The notes below the pieces were generated by a model. That model searched no databases. It was not told where the DNA came from and saw only the letters and a program-made list of their open reading frames with translations. Both the position numbers and the translations under genes were made by a program. A DNA stretch of 64,000 nucleotides, from assembly GCF_008064665.1 (NCBI RefSeq), contig NZ_VRZA01000002.1, positions 496,001 to 560,000 of the forward strand. The letters are read 5' to 3'. Source of the stretch: Parahaliea maris. GTDB lineage: Bacteria; Pseudomonadota; Gammaproteobacteria; Pseudomonadales; Halieaceae. Within the stretch, counting starts at the first letter, position 1. The number at the start of each line of letters is the position of its first letter. Of this stretch, positions 36,905 to 45,510 are shown in pieces.

Positions 36905-37642
36905 ATGAATATGCTGCAAACCCATTCCCTCGCTGTGGCGGCCATATCGGTGGTCTCGCTGTCAGCGTTGGCATCATTGCCCGGCCACGACAAACGCGAG
37001 TTCACCGACGAATTCAGTTGCCCGAGCGGGGCGTACATCAATAGCGGGGGAGTAAACCAGTACTTTCCCCTGAATGTGGGCACGGTTGCCTACCTGAACA
37101 ACCAGGCCTGCGTGGACGAGGGCGAATGTGACGAACTGGAGGAGGTCACGATTACCGTGACTCCCAATACCGAGCTGGTCGACGGTGTATTGGCTCGAGT
37201 GGTTGAGGAACTCGAACTGGAAGGCGGTGAAGTAGTAGAAACCTCGCTGAATTACTACGCGGAGTGTGATGGCACTGGCGATGTTTTCTATTTTGGTGAA
37301 ACCGTCGTTGATGGTGACAACAATCCACTACCCGACGGCTGGCTCGCCGGCGAGAACGGTGCCCGGGCGGGGATCATCATGCCCGGTGGCAGCTTCCTGC
37401 TGGGAGCCCGCTATTTCCAGGAGGTGGCGCCGGGAGTGGCACTCGATCGCGGCGAGCACGTTGGTATGGGGTTGAGCTTTCCCAACCCGAATGACGGCCC
37501 GGACTTCGAGAATTGTGTGCTGGTCAGCGACACCAACTTCCTCTCCGACCCCAAGGGCAAGGAAAGTGATGAGAAAGTCTATTGCCCGGGCGTTGGCCTG
37601 GTAATGGATGAGGAACTGGAACTGGTCACGTTTTCTCCGTGA
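36905..37642 (+). CDS. Secreted acidic protein of unknown function
   Basis: A 245-residue protein with an N-terminal signal (LAVAAISVVSLSALA) and a mature part rich in Asp, Glu and Gly with several cysteines (DEFSCPSGAYI, QACVDEGECDELEE, YAECDGTGDVF, ENCVLVS, KVYCPGVG), so disulfides in the periplasm or outside are likely. AAGGAGG lies just before the ATG. I do not recognise the family. It is divergent from the ECF sigma factor and convergent with the decaheme lipoprotein gene, and could be a target of either control region. Confidence 0.8.
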   Translation: MNMLQTHSLAVAAISVVSLSALASLPGHDKREFTDEFSCPSGAYINSGGVNQYFPLNVGTVAYLNNQACVDEGECDELEEVTITVTPNTELVDGVLARVVEELELEGGEVVETSLNYYAECDGTGDVFYFGETVVDGDNNPLPDGWLAGENGARAGIIMPGGSFLLGARYFQEVAPGVALDRGEHVGMGLSFPNPNDGPDFENCVLVSDTNFLSDPKGKESDEKVYCPGVGLVMDEELELVTFSP

Positions 37643-37653
37643 ACGTCCGACAC

Positions 37654-37678
37654 CCGGTCAGGGTAGCTCCCTGACCGG
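37654..37678. terminator. Bidirectional hairpin terminator between convergent genes
   Basis: CCGGTCAGGG (37654-37663) and CCCTGACCGG (37669-37678) form a perfect ten-base stem with a five-base loop. It lies between the secreted-protein gene and the decaheme gene and includes the stop codon of the latter. No T-run follows on either strand, so it may act by itself or with Rho. Confidence 0.6.
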
Positions 37679-39955
37679 ATGCACCTCCGCGACATCGGCC
37701 GTTCGGCCCTCGCCGTGACACACGCTGCACTGCTCGACAACTTCCGCGTTGTCGAGGGCGGCCTGTGTCGTGTCGAAGCTACCGCCATTGGCGGTCATGT
37801 GGGCCCGGGCCACGCTGTCGTCATGGCAGCTCGAGCATACGGCGGTGGTCGGGGTGACTACCGTATCGTCCCGCGGGTCGTCGTGCAGGTCGCCGGTATC
37901 CACCGTGCTGCCGAGCACGGTACTCGCCAGGGGCAGGGTAAAGCCGCTCTCTGTATGACAGGCGCGGCAATTGCCGATATTGCCGGGGTAGTGCACCGTG
38001 TCTTCGTCATACACGTAGGTGGTGAAGCCGCGGAAGCCAACGATCTGCAGGGGGTTCTCGCGGATACCCGCGGCGTGGATGCCGTGAATCATGGTCTTGA
38101 AGTCCAGTGATTCTTCTGCCTTGCCATCGGTCGGTGGTGTGGCGGCGATTGCGCGGACTTCGCGGTCGGTATTGCGGGGGTTGTGGCAGGTCACACAGCT
38201 GTCGATATTGTTACTGCGGTTATCGCCGTGCAGCGACAGAGACTGGTGACAGACCAGGCACTGGCCGATGGCCACTGACTGGCGGCGGGCCGTCGCCTGG
38301 CCATCCGCTTCGTCAATGGAGAAGAAGCCGTGGGCATTGTCCAGCGGGACTCTCAGGCTCTCGCCTTCGTCATCCTCTATCACAGCCCGCCCTTCAACAA
38401 CGGCTACGCCACTGCCGGAGGCTGCGATACCCGGCGCCGTTGAAGCGTCAGGGATCGGCTGGCCGAGGGTGACCCGGAAGCTGCCGTCACCGTTGGGGGT
38501 CGAGCCGGAGGCGCTGACCGCAACCGAACTGGCGTCGTCGGCACCGTTACCGGTGTTGTGATAATCGCCGGTGTCCCAGGCCACGCGAACGTTGAGTGAC
38601 GCGCCGGAGCCTGTCCACACCGGGTCGTTCAGCAGGTCGTAGTCCTCGCCGGTCTGCGGGTTGCTCACCCGGAAATTGATGGTGGGCGCCTCCCCTGGTG
38701 CACCGCCATCCACACTGATGACCTCCGCAGCAAACTGCGCACGGGCTTCGTCCACGGGAATGCTGTGGCTGTCGGCGATGCTGCCGACGAAGCCGGTGCT
38801 GGAGTGGCAGCTGGCGCAGCGGCTGTCGTCTTCCTGGCCACCGGCGTGGCGGCTGAAGTCCAGGTCGTCGTGGCAACTGCCGCAGGCCGCCTGGCTGGGG
38901 TACTCGTTCCAGTTGTCGCCCTGGGCGGTCAGCAGCAGGTCGTCGCGATCCCCTATGGTGCCGGTGCCGACGTGACAGTTGGTGCAATTGCGAATGTCCT
39001 GGGGATAGTGCAGCAGGGAATAGTCGTGAGCCCTGCTGCCAAATCCATAGATCACGTATTCGCCCCCGGCCTGGACACTCGGCAGGTTGGCGCCGCGGTG
39101 AATTTTGTGGGCCATGACCTTGAGGTCGACCGTATTGCCGCTGTTGGCGTCGGTCGTGCCCGGGTTGTGGCAGGTGACGCAGTATTCGATCTCCACCCGG
39201 CCGCTGCCGTGGAGCGCGAGCTTGTCGTGGCAGCGATTGCAGTTGCTGGTGGCGGCGATGTCGCGATGGAGTATGCCGTCGGTGGCGCCGCTGGCCGGTA
39301 CCCAGTCGTACACCGGGTTGGCAGTTCCGCCGCTGTTACCGAATTGAATCGCGATGCGATGGGTAAGGCCGGTTTCTACGCTCAGGTCCAGGCCTTCGGA
39401 TTCCGCCTGGGCCAGAATATCCTCCGGAAGGGTAGAGATATCGGTGGCAAAACGGTAACGGTAGCTGCCGTCCCCGCTATTGGTCAGTTCGCCACTGGAT
39501 TCGGTGGTGGCCTGCAGTTTCGGTTCGGTGCCCGGCCCCACGCTCCCGGCCTGTTCGATGCGGTTGATATAGGACTGCCAGTTTCCGGTGAAATTGCCCA
39601 GTGGGCTGGTGCGTAACTTGGCGATGATGAAACGTACGTCGTCTCCGGTCAGGTCGGTGATGGCGATGTTGTTTTCGTTGGCGAGCTGGAAGTCCACCAC
39701 CGGTTGACCATCGTCCGGGATCGTTGCGCCGGTGATGGCGGCCCGCAACTCCAGGGCCTCGGCGTAGGGTGCCGGGCTGGGCTCGGGTACTTCCGGCGGC
39801 AGGGGTACCTGGCCCCCGGGGGCCTCGGGTCCGGGCTCGACGCCGGCGGCGCGGTCACCGCCACCGCCGCCGCCACAGGCAGCCAGCAGACAAACAGCCA
39901 GTGCCATTACGGCCTGGCGCAGCGGTCGTCCCCAGTGTCGTCGTATCGGTTTCAT
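37658..39955 (-). CDS. OmcA/MtrC-type decaheme surface lipoprotein
   Basis: A 765-residue lipoprotein (leader ending LAVCLLAAC) with ten CXXCH haem sites: CNRCH, CVTCH, CTNCH, CGSCH, CASCH, CLVCH, CVTCH, CRACH, CSSCH, CSVCH, split into two groups of five by a beta-rich domain, as in the OmcA/MtrC family. In Shewanella such proteins sit on the outer face of the outer membrane and reduce metals, flavins or electrodes. Start is the ATG at 39955, with AGAGGAC upstream; the longer frame adds six residues in front of the leader. It is the last gene of a five-gene electron-transfer operon. Confidence 0.92.
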   Translation of the reverse strand: MKPIRRHWGRPLRQAVMALAVCLLAACGGGGGGDRAAGVEPGPEAPGGQVPLPPEVPEPSPAPYAEALELRAAITGATIPDDGQPVVDFQLANENNIAITDLTGDDVRFIIAKLRTSPLGNFTGNWQSYINRIEQAGSVGPGTEPKLQATTESSGELTNSGDGSYRYRFATDISTLPEDILAQAESEGLDLSVETGLTHRIAIQFGNSGGTANPVYDWVPASGATDGILHRDIAATSNCNRCHDKLALHGSGRVEIEYCVTCHNPGTTDANSGNTVDLKVMAHKIHRGANLPSVQAGGEYVIYGFGSRAHDYSLLHYPQDIRNCTNCHVGTGTIGDRDDLLLTAQGDNWNEYPSQAACGSCHDDLDFSRHAGGQEDDSRCASCHSSTGFVGSIADSHSIPVDEARAQFAAEVISVDGGAPGEAPTINFRVSNPQTGEDYDLLNDPVWTGSGASLNVRVAWDTGDYHNTGNGADDASSVAVSASGSTPNGDGSFRVTLGQPIPDASTAPGIAASGSGVAVVEGRAVIEDDEGESLRVPLDNAHGFFSIDEADGQATARRQSVAIGQCLVCHQSLSLHGDNRSNNIDSCVTCHNPRNTDREVRAIAATPPTDGKAEESLDFKTMIHGIHAAGIRENPLQIVGFRGFTTYVYDEDTVHYPGNIGNCRACHTESGFTLPLASTVLGSTVDTGDLHDDPRDDTVVTPTTAVCSSCHDDSVARAHMTANGGSFDTTQAALDNAEVVEQCSVCHGEGRTADVAEVHPVRELP

Positions 39956-39983
39956 AGTCCTCTGCCCTCTCAAACCATGGGGG

Positions 39984-42254
39984 TCATTGCCAGCGGTAAA
40001 TCACCGACGCCCCCAGGTAGTGGATGCTGTCGTTGGGATTGCGCTGGCCGGAGCCGAGCACCTTGTCGAGGGTATCTACCTCGACGTTGCGCCAGGCCCA
40101 GTCGTTGGTGTCGTAGCGGTAGTACTGGTAGTTCAGCGCCAGGGTCAGGTCGTCGCGCAGGTGCCATTGGCCTGTGGCGTCCAGCTGCTGCAGTTGGGTA
40201 TCCACGTCCGGCAGGTCAGCGGGGTTGAGATCCGCGGCGCCCGCGGCGGACATGCGCTGGCGGGCCCGGGTATCCACAAAACTGTAGGCCAGTTGAAGGT
40301 CCAGGCGTTCCGCCGGTTGCCACTGCAGGGAGGCGCCGAGATTGAGGCTGTCGTCCTGGGCCGCCAGCGACCAGTTGCGAGTGGGATCGCTGGACTGGGG
40401 CAGGGGCGGCGTGACGGCGAAGGCATTCTTTTCCTGGCCGCCGCGGAAGGCGCGAGAGCGCTGGTCCGCCCGATAGCGATCGAAACCGCCGTACAGGGTG
40501 GCGGTCAGTGCAGCAGCGGGGTGATAGCTGGCGCTAAGCTGGAGGGTCTGCCAGTCGGCGCCGGTCAGCCCCAGCTCGGTCTTGTCGTAATCGTCATCCC
40601 GCCAGCGCAGGTCGAGGTCGAAGCTCCAGCTGGCGATGGGGCTGTAGTTCAGCCCCAAGCGGGCGCCCAGCTGTTCGCGGTTGGCGAGGTAAAACTGGCT
40701 GAGCTCTGGGTGATTGTTAAAACGCTGATTGTCGGGCGTCGCGTTGATCAACCCGGCGTCGAGCAGGGCGTAGTAGGACTGATCCCAGTAATAGGTACTG
40801 GCGGCGCGATCCGCCCAGCTCAGTTCCAGGCGACCCTGCAGTCCCGCGGCGAGCCTGATCCTGTAAGAGGCCGTGAGGCGGTCCTCCTCGGTGGTTTCCA
40901 CCGCGGCGTTACGCCGGTCGATCTCCTCGTATTCATACTCCAGGCCAAACCGGTGGCGGCTGGACAGGCGGTAGCGAAGCTCGCCGCCGATTTGCTGTGA
41001 CAGGTAATCGTGGGCGGTGTTATACACCGCGAGAGCGTCCCGGGGCTGGCTGCCGCCATCGCCGCGAATGTAGAGGTAGCGGTTGCGGTCAACGTCGTAA
41101 TCACGTTCCCGGGCGCGGAACCAGCCCTCCACCTCCAGCCCGGACAGGGGGCGCCACCAGAGCTTGCCATTGACCACCGAGCTCGCTACCTCGCCGTCCA
41201 GGCTAGCGGTCGGTAGCGGCTGGGTGACATTCAGGGCGCTGTTTACGCTGTAATCCAACAGGGCCTCATCCTGGGTAGCCAGGGCGTGGTAGCCGTCAAA
41301 GCTCAGGCGCAGGGTCGGTGCCAGCAACCAGGTACCGCTGAGCCGCCCGCTCCACTGTTCGTTGTCCGGTGCCAGGGCCAACCCGCCGTAGCCCTGGGGG
41401 TAGCGTACCGCGGGGCTGAAGCTGCTGTAGGGGTTCTGCCAACTCAGCAATGAGTCCTGGTTGTCAAAACCGCTGTATTGCAGCATGGCATCCAGTTGCA
41501 GGGCGTTGCCGGCAAAGCGCAGGCCCAGCTCGCCCTCCTGGTTGCGGTAATCCACGGGGTAGGGCAGGAGGGTGGCGTCGGCAGAGGCGCCATCGATATA
41601 GATACCGGCGCCGATATCACCCGTGCCCTGCTTCTCTTCGTACAGCCAGCTGCCATAGAGCATCCAGGCTTCGTTGAGCCTGCCTTCGAGGGCCAGGCGA
41701 TAACGGTCGCGCTCCAGTTCCCGGTTCAGGGTTCTGAGGCTGCTCTGCAGATTCTGGAAACCACTGGTTTGCAAGGCACTTTGCCAGTCGCCGGGGAGTG
41801 TGAGGGCGGTGGTTCCCCGAAAGGGGGTGGCGCCACTGTCGTTGCGTACCTGGCGCTGTGAATCCAGTTCAAGTTCCAGTTTCAGGCGCTGGCCGAGGCC
41901 CCAGGTCACCCGGCCCTCCCGGGTAGGCAGCCCCAGGTCCGTCAACTGGATATCCCAGGTGCTGTCAGCGTTGCCGTAATCGCGCCACTGCAGGTTGCCG
42001 ATCAGGTTCACGCCCTGCTCATCCAGCCCGTTGTACTGGCCGAAGGTGAAATTGTCGTCGCTGGTATAGGCCGCGCCCAGCTCGACCGCGCCGCGGTAAT
42101 CGGTTTGCCAGCGGGTGCTGAGGGGGCGGGTCTCCCGTGCGAGGGGGGCGAAAGGATCCCCGGGATCTGCGGCCTGGGCCGGGAGCACGAGTGCGCACAG
42201 GGTCAGGCCGCAGCCCGGCCAGCGCAGGGAGTTGCCAGCGCCTCGGCGAATCAC
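39984..42254 (-). CDS. MtrB/PioB-type outer-membrane beta-barrel
   Basis: A 756-residue beta-barrel protein. A signal peptide (GCGLTLCALVLPAQA) is followed by many alternating amphipathic strands with aromatic ends, no cysteine that I can see in the mature chain, and the C-terminal strand GASVIYRWQ. In MtrCAB systems this protein encases the periplasmic decaheme and fixes the surface decaheme. It lacks the CXXC that Shewanella MtrB carries near its mature N-terminus. The start is a GTG at 42254 overlapping the stop of the upstream cytochrome by four bases (GTGA), which fits the operon order. Confidence 0.88.
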   Translation of the reverse strand: MIRRGAGNSLRWPGCGLTLCALVLPAQAADPGDPFAPLARETRPLSTRWQTDYRGAVELGAAYTSDDNFTFGQYNGLDEQGVNLIGNLQWRDYGNADSTWDIQLTDLGLPTREGRVTWGLGQRLKLELELDSQRQVRNDSGATPFRGTTALTLPGDWQSALQTSGFQNLQSSLRTLNRELERDRYRLALEGRLNEAWMLYGSWLYEEKQGTGDIGAGIYIDGASADATLLPYPVDYRNQEGELGLRFAGNALQLDAMLQYSGFDNQDSLLSWQNPYSSFSPAVRYPQGYGGLALAPDNEQWSGRLSGTWLLAPTLRLSFDGYHALATQDEALLDYSVNSALNVTQPLPTASLDGEVASSVVNGKLWWRPLSGLEVEGWFRARERDYDVDRNRYLYIRGDGGSQPRDALAVYNTAHDYLSQQIGGELRYRLSSRHRFGLEYEYEEIDRRNAAVETTEEDRLTASYRIRLAAGLQGRLELSWADRAASTYYWDQSYYALLDAGLINATPDNQRFNNHPELSQFYLANREQLGARLGLNYSPIASWSFDLDLRWRDDDYDKTELGLTGADWQTLQLSASYHPAAALTATLYGGFDRYRADQRSRAFRGGQEKNAFAVTPPLPQSSDPTRNWSLAAQDDSLNLGASLQWQPAERLDLQLAYSFVDTRARQRMSAAGAADLNPADLPDVDTQLQQLDATGQWHLRDDLTLALNYQYYRYDTNDWAWRNVEVDTLDKVLGSGQRNPNDSIHYLGASVIYRWQ

Positions 42255-43126
42255 CGCGTGAGCCTCGCGCCGGAGGGGTGATTGGAGCCGTGGACCTGGC
42301 CGTGGCAGTTCAGGCAGTTCTTGCCCAGCACGTTCTGGTTGGGGCTGCCGCCGGCCAGCCCCTCGGCCCCGTAGGGCAGGCTGGGGTGGAAGGCGGCGGC
42401 GTGGCACTGCTGGCACAGGGCGGGCCCGCGGGCCGTCAGCAGGCGATCGTGGACCGAGCCGTGGGGTTGGTGACACAGACTGCAGTCCTCACTGGCCGGG
42501 GGGTGCTCCCAGAGGAATGGACCGCGTTTTTCACTGTGGCAGCTCAGGCAGTTGTCGTTGAGCGTGACCTGGCGCAGCAGTGCCGGCGTGGAGGATCCGT
42601 GGGGGTTGTGGCAATCAGTGCATTCGGTTTTGCCCTCGGCAATCGGGTGGCGCGATGGCAGCCGCAGCTCCGCCCGCACGCTGCTGTGGCAGTTCAGGCA
42701 GCCCGTGGTGGCCGGGTCCTGGGCCACGCTGAACTGTGACTGCCGGTGGAGGGTGTGGCAGTCACTGCAGGCGAGGTCGGCCGATTCGTGGCTGCTGCCC
42801 GCCCAGTGCATCTGCTCACCACCCGCGTGACAGCCGAGGCAGGCGCCACTGGCATCCGTGGACGCCAGCGGCCAGCGCGGGCCAAAACTGAGGTCAGGGG
42901 CCGCGTTGGTGGGGGCGGCGACGTGTGAGGCGCTGCTGCCATGGCAGGCCATGCAGGCATCGCTGCCACCGCCCGCCAGGCTGGCGTGGGGTGTGTGCAG
43001 AATGGCGTTTACCGGGTGGTCGGCGCTGTCCAGGTGGCAGTCGAGGCAACTGTCGGCGGCGCTCGCGCTAACACTCCACAAGCACAGGAGCAGTATGGCG
43101 AACAGGCCCTGTAATCGCAGTGGCAT
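42251..43126 (-). CDS. DmsE/MtrA-type periplasmic decaheme cytochrome c
   Basis: A 291-residue cytochrome with a signal peptide (LFAILLLCLWSVSASA) and ten CXXCH sites: CLDCH (27-31), CMACH, CLGCH, CSDCH, CLNCH, CTDCH, CLSCH, CSLCH, CQQCH, CLNCH. Size and haem count match the DmsE/MtrA family, which carries electrons through the MtrB barrel. Start at the ATG at 43126, four bases after the preceding gene. Its stop overlaps the barrel gene. Confidence 0.93.
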   Translation of the reverse strand: MPLRLQGLFAILLLCLWSVSASAADSCLDCHLDSADHPVNAILHTPHASLAGGGSDACMACHGSSASHVAAPTNAAPDLSFGPRWPLASTDASGACLGCHAGGEQMHWAGSSHESADLACSDCHTLHRQSQFSVAQDPATTGCLNCHSSVRAELRLPSRHPIAEGKTECTDCHNPHGSSTPALLRQVTLNDNCLSCHSEKRGPFLWEHPPASEDCSLCHQPHGSVHDRLLTARGPALCQQCHAAAFHPSLPYGAEGLAGGSPNQNVLGKNCLNCHGQVHGSNHPSGARLTR

Positions 43127-43130
43127 CGTC

Positions 43131-44723
43131 TTACTCGGCCTTGAAGTCCGTATCGTCGCCCTGGAAGCCGAGCGTCTGGGGCAGTGATACCCAGTGCTTT
43201 CCGCCCGGGTTGTCGCTGCCGTGCAGGGCGATACCGAAGGTGTAGGTGTCGTTCTCCAGCAGGGCGCGCTGGCCTTCACTGCCCGCCATCGGCCGGCGTA
43301 GCACGACCTGCCAGCGTCCGTCGCGATAGTTTGCGCTGCCCGTCAGCGTGCTGGCTTCATGCCACACGGGTTGGGAAAGCAGTACAGCGCTCTCTATCCG
43401 GCCGGATGCTTCACCCTGCAGCTTCACGCGCCACAATTCCCCGTACTGACCCGCGTCCTGCAGGGCGCGCAGTTCTCCCGCGTCCTTCAGCAGGGCCGGG
43501 CGGCCTATCGCCTGTTGCTGGGCCCGGGAGGCCAGCAGATATTTGCCGGTGTCCTGGCCGCGGTCGCGACTCATGCCGGGCATATCGCTGTGACAGGCGG
43601 CAAAACAACCGGCGCGCTGGATGGTCGGGGTCTGGCTGTCTCCCCAGAGCAGGGCGATATCGGCATCGTCCGGTGGGCCGGCCCATGCCAGTTGGACTTC
43701 CAGTGTATTGCCGCTGCGGCCAACGCTGACTTGCACCGCGCGGGTGGCCGGCCGGAAGTCACCGGCGAGGTCGCTGCCCATGCGGGCTTCATCACCGCGG
43801 TGACACTGCTGGCAACTGGCACCGTGACGCAGGGGCTGTGAACCGGGGTGTATGCCCAGCAACCACTCGCTGTCGGACTGGCCGGGGAAGAACAGGTTGA
43901 CTTCCTTGCTGGCGACGGCGGTGGGCACCATGGGGGGGACGGCATCGGCAGGGCCGTGAGCGATCCCCTGGTGGCAATCCAGGCAGCTGCGGTCTTCGCG
44001 AACCATGACTTTGTGGTAGCTCCTGGCCTTGTCGCTCACCGTTGGCTCATTGGCCATGGCGGTCAGGTCGTGGCAGGTGCGACAGCCTTCGGAGCGTGTT
44101 TCCAGCGCAGTGGCCACGACCGGTTGCGCATCGTGGGGGCTGTGGCAGCTGGTGCAGGCCGGGTTGTTGTCGCGGTGACTCGCCAGCCCGTGGACGCCGT
44201 CACGCTGCACCTTGTGGCACACCGTGCAGACCTCGGTTTGCGAGGAACTCGCCAGCACCTTGTCCGGCATCTGGTGAATGTCGTGGCAGGTAACGCAGGT
44301 GATGTCTGCCTGGTTGTGGGGGGCACTGTCCCAGTGCCCGACCGGTTTGTCCTGGTGGCAGGCCAGGCACTGGCCGTCCTGGCTGTTCTTGGCGGCCGTC
44401 CAGCGCGGGCCGAAACTGATTCCGGGGGCTACCTGGGTTGGCGCGCCGGCGTGGCCCGCGCTGGGGCCGTGGCAGCTTTCACAGCCGCGATTGGCCATCG
44501 GTGTGTCCGGGTTGTCGGCCTGTCCGTGGGGGCTCTCCAGCATGGGATGCACCGGAGAGTCAGGGCCGAAATCGTGGCAACCCAGGCACTGCTGGCTACC
44601 GCCCGCGGAGAAGCCGTCCGCCGATTGCGCGGGAGCCTGCGCCGCAAGCAGGAGTAGCAGCGCCAGCAGGGGGAGGCGCCACCAGGTGGCGGGTGAAATG
44701 GCGACACTCGGCGTTTGACCCAT
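43131..44723 (-). CDS. Multiheme cytochrome c with nine CXXCH, one CX3CH and an EB_dh-like C-terminal domain
   Basis: A 530-residue exported protein (signal LLALLLLLAAQAPAQSA). Residues 46-308 hold nine CXXCH sites (CLGCH, CESCH, CLACH, CVTCH, CTVCH, CTSCH, CRTCH, CLDCH, CQQCH) in a DmsE/NapC-like arrangement. From about residue 325 the sequence changes to a beta-rich domain similar to ethylbenzene-dehydrogenase-type haem domains, carrying CFAACH at 373-378, a CX3CH form. Within the operon it lies between the CymA-type and MtrA-type genes, so it probably carries periplasmic electrons. The ATG at 44723 has AAAGGA upstream. Confidence 0.88.
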   Translation of the reverse strand: MGQTPSVAISPATWWRLPLLALLLLLAAQAPAQSADGFSAGGSQQCLGCHDFGPDSPVHPMLESPHGQADNPDTPMANRGCESCHGPSAGHAGAPTQVAPGISFGPRWTAAKNSQDGQCLACHQDKPVGHWDSAPHNQADITCVTCHDIHQMPDKVLASSSQTEVCTVCHKVQRDGVHGLASHRDNNPACTSCHSPHDAQPVVATALETRSEGCRTCHDLTAMANEPTVSDKARSYHKVMVREDRSCLDCHQGIAHGPADAVPPMVPTAVASKEVNLFFPGQSDSEWLLGIHPGSQPLRHGASCQQCHRGDEARMGSDLAGDFRPATRAVQVSVGRSGNTLEVQLAWAGPPDDADIALLWGDSQTPTIQRAGCFAACHSDMPGMSRDRGQDTGKYLLASRAQQQAIGRPALLKDAGELRALQDAGQYGELWRVKLQGEASGRIESAVLLSQPVWHEASTLTGSANYRDGRWQVVLRRPMAGSEGQRALLENDTYTFGIALHGSDNPGGKHWVSLPQTLGFQGDDTDFKAE

Positions 44724-44749
44724 GCTGAAAATCCTTTGCTGGTCTGCGG

Positions 44750-45322
44750 CTAGTGGCTCGCTGCCACACCGGGCAGGTTGCGCGGGTGCGCAATACCGGC
44801 GTGACAGTCGATACAGGTTTTGCCCTGGCTCTCCATGGAGAGATGGTATTTGCGGGCCTTGGCGGTTTGAGAAGTTTCCAGCATCCGCTCTACTTCGTGG
44901 CAGTTGCGGCACTCCTGGGAGTTGTTGGCCTTGAGACGGGCCACTTCCCGGGCCTTCATGGCAGGAGCGTGGGCGGCGTACTTCTCGGGCGTGTCGATGA
45001 CCCCGGTGAAGTGACCCCAGACCTCGCGCGAGGCCTGGATCTTGCGGATCATCTTGGGCACAAATTCCTTCGGCACATGGCAGTCGGAACAGGAGGCGTG
45101 GACGCCGCTGGGGTTGCTGAAGTGGGTGGTTTCCTGCAGCTGCGGGAAGGGATTGCTGCCCATTTCATGGCAACTGGTGCAGAACGCTTCGGTGTTGGTG
45201 GCATGCATGGTGGCGTTGAAACCGAGCACGCCCACGACGCCGAGTACCAGACCGGCACCCACCAGTGCGAGCACCGAGTATTTCGCTGACGGGCGTAGCA
45301 AACCTCGCAACCAGGACAGCAT
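44750..45322 (-). CDS. NapC/NirT (CymA)-type tetraheme quinol dehydrogenase
   Basis: A 190-residue membrane-anchored cytochrome. One helix (about 15-37) is followed by four CXXCH sites at 48-52 (CTSCH), 78-82 (CSDCH), 138-142 (CRNCH) and 170-174 (CIDCH). Size and spacing fit the NapC/NirT/CymA family, which oxidises menaquinol or ubiquinol and feeds periplasmic cytochromes. It is the first gene of the operon that ends with the surface decaheme, so it is the likely entry point for electrons. Confidence 0.94.
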   Translation of the reverse strand: MLSWLRGLLRPSAKYSVLALVGAGLVLGVVGVLGFNATMHATNTEAFCTSCHEMGSNPFPQLQETTHFSNPSGVHASCSDCHVPKEFVPKMIRKIQASREVWGHFTGVIDTPEKYAAHAPAMKAREVARLKANNSQECRNCHEVERMLETSQTAKARKYHLSMESQGKTCIDCHAGIAHPRNLPGVAASH

Positions 45323-45331
45323 TCCTTTCCC

Positions 45332-45356
45332 CCAATACCCACAAGCTTTGTATTGG
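45332..45356. promoter_or_regulatory. Seven-base inverted repeat just upstream of the tetraheme gene
   Basis: CCAATAC (45332-45338) and GTATTGG (45350-45356) are perfect reverse complements around an 11-base loop. They lie in the leader of the tetraheme gene, directly before its ribosome site. This may be an operator or an mRNA hairpin controlling the operon. Confidence 0.4.
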
Positions 45357-45510
45357 TATTAAGTTAGTGCAGCCGGCGCCATGGTGCAACAGCCCACGCG
45401 GATTGTAATAGACAATTAATTATCCCGATCAGCGCGGGGAGAGCGTTCTGAGCGGGTGATCGATCGACCCGAAAGCCCGGGCGACCGGGCTTCGGGAGGG
45501 AGACTTAAGC

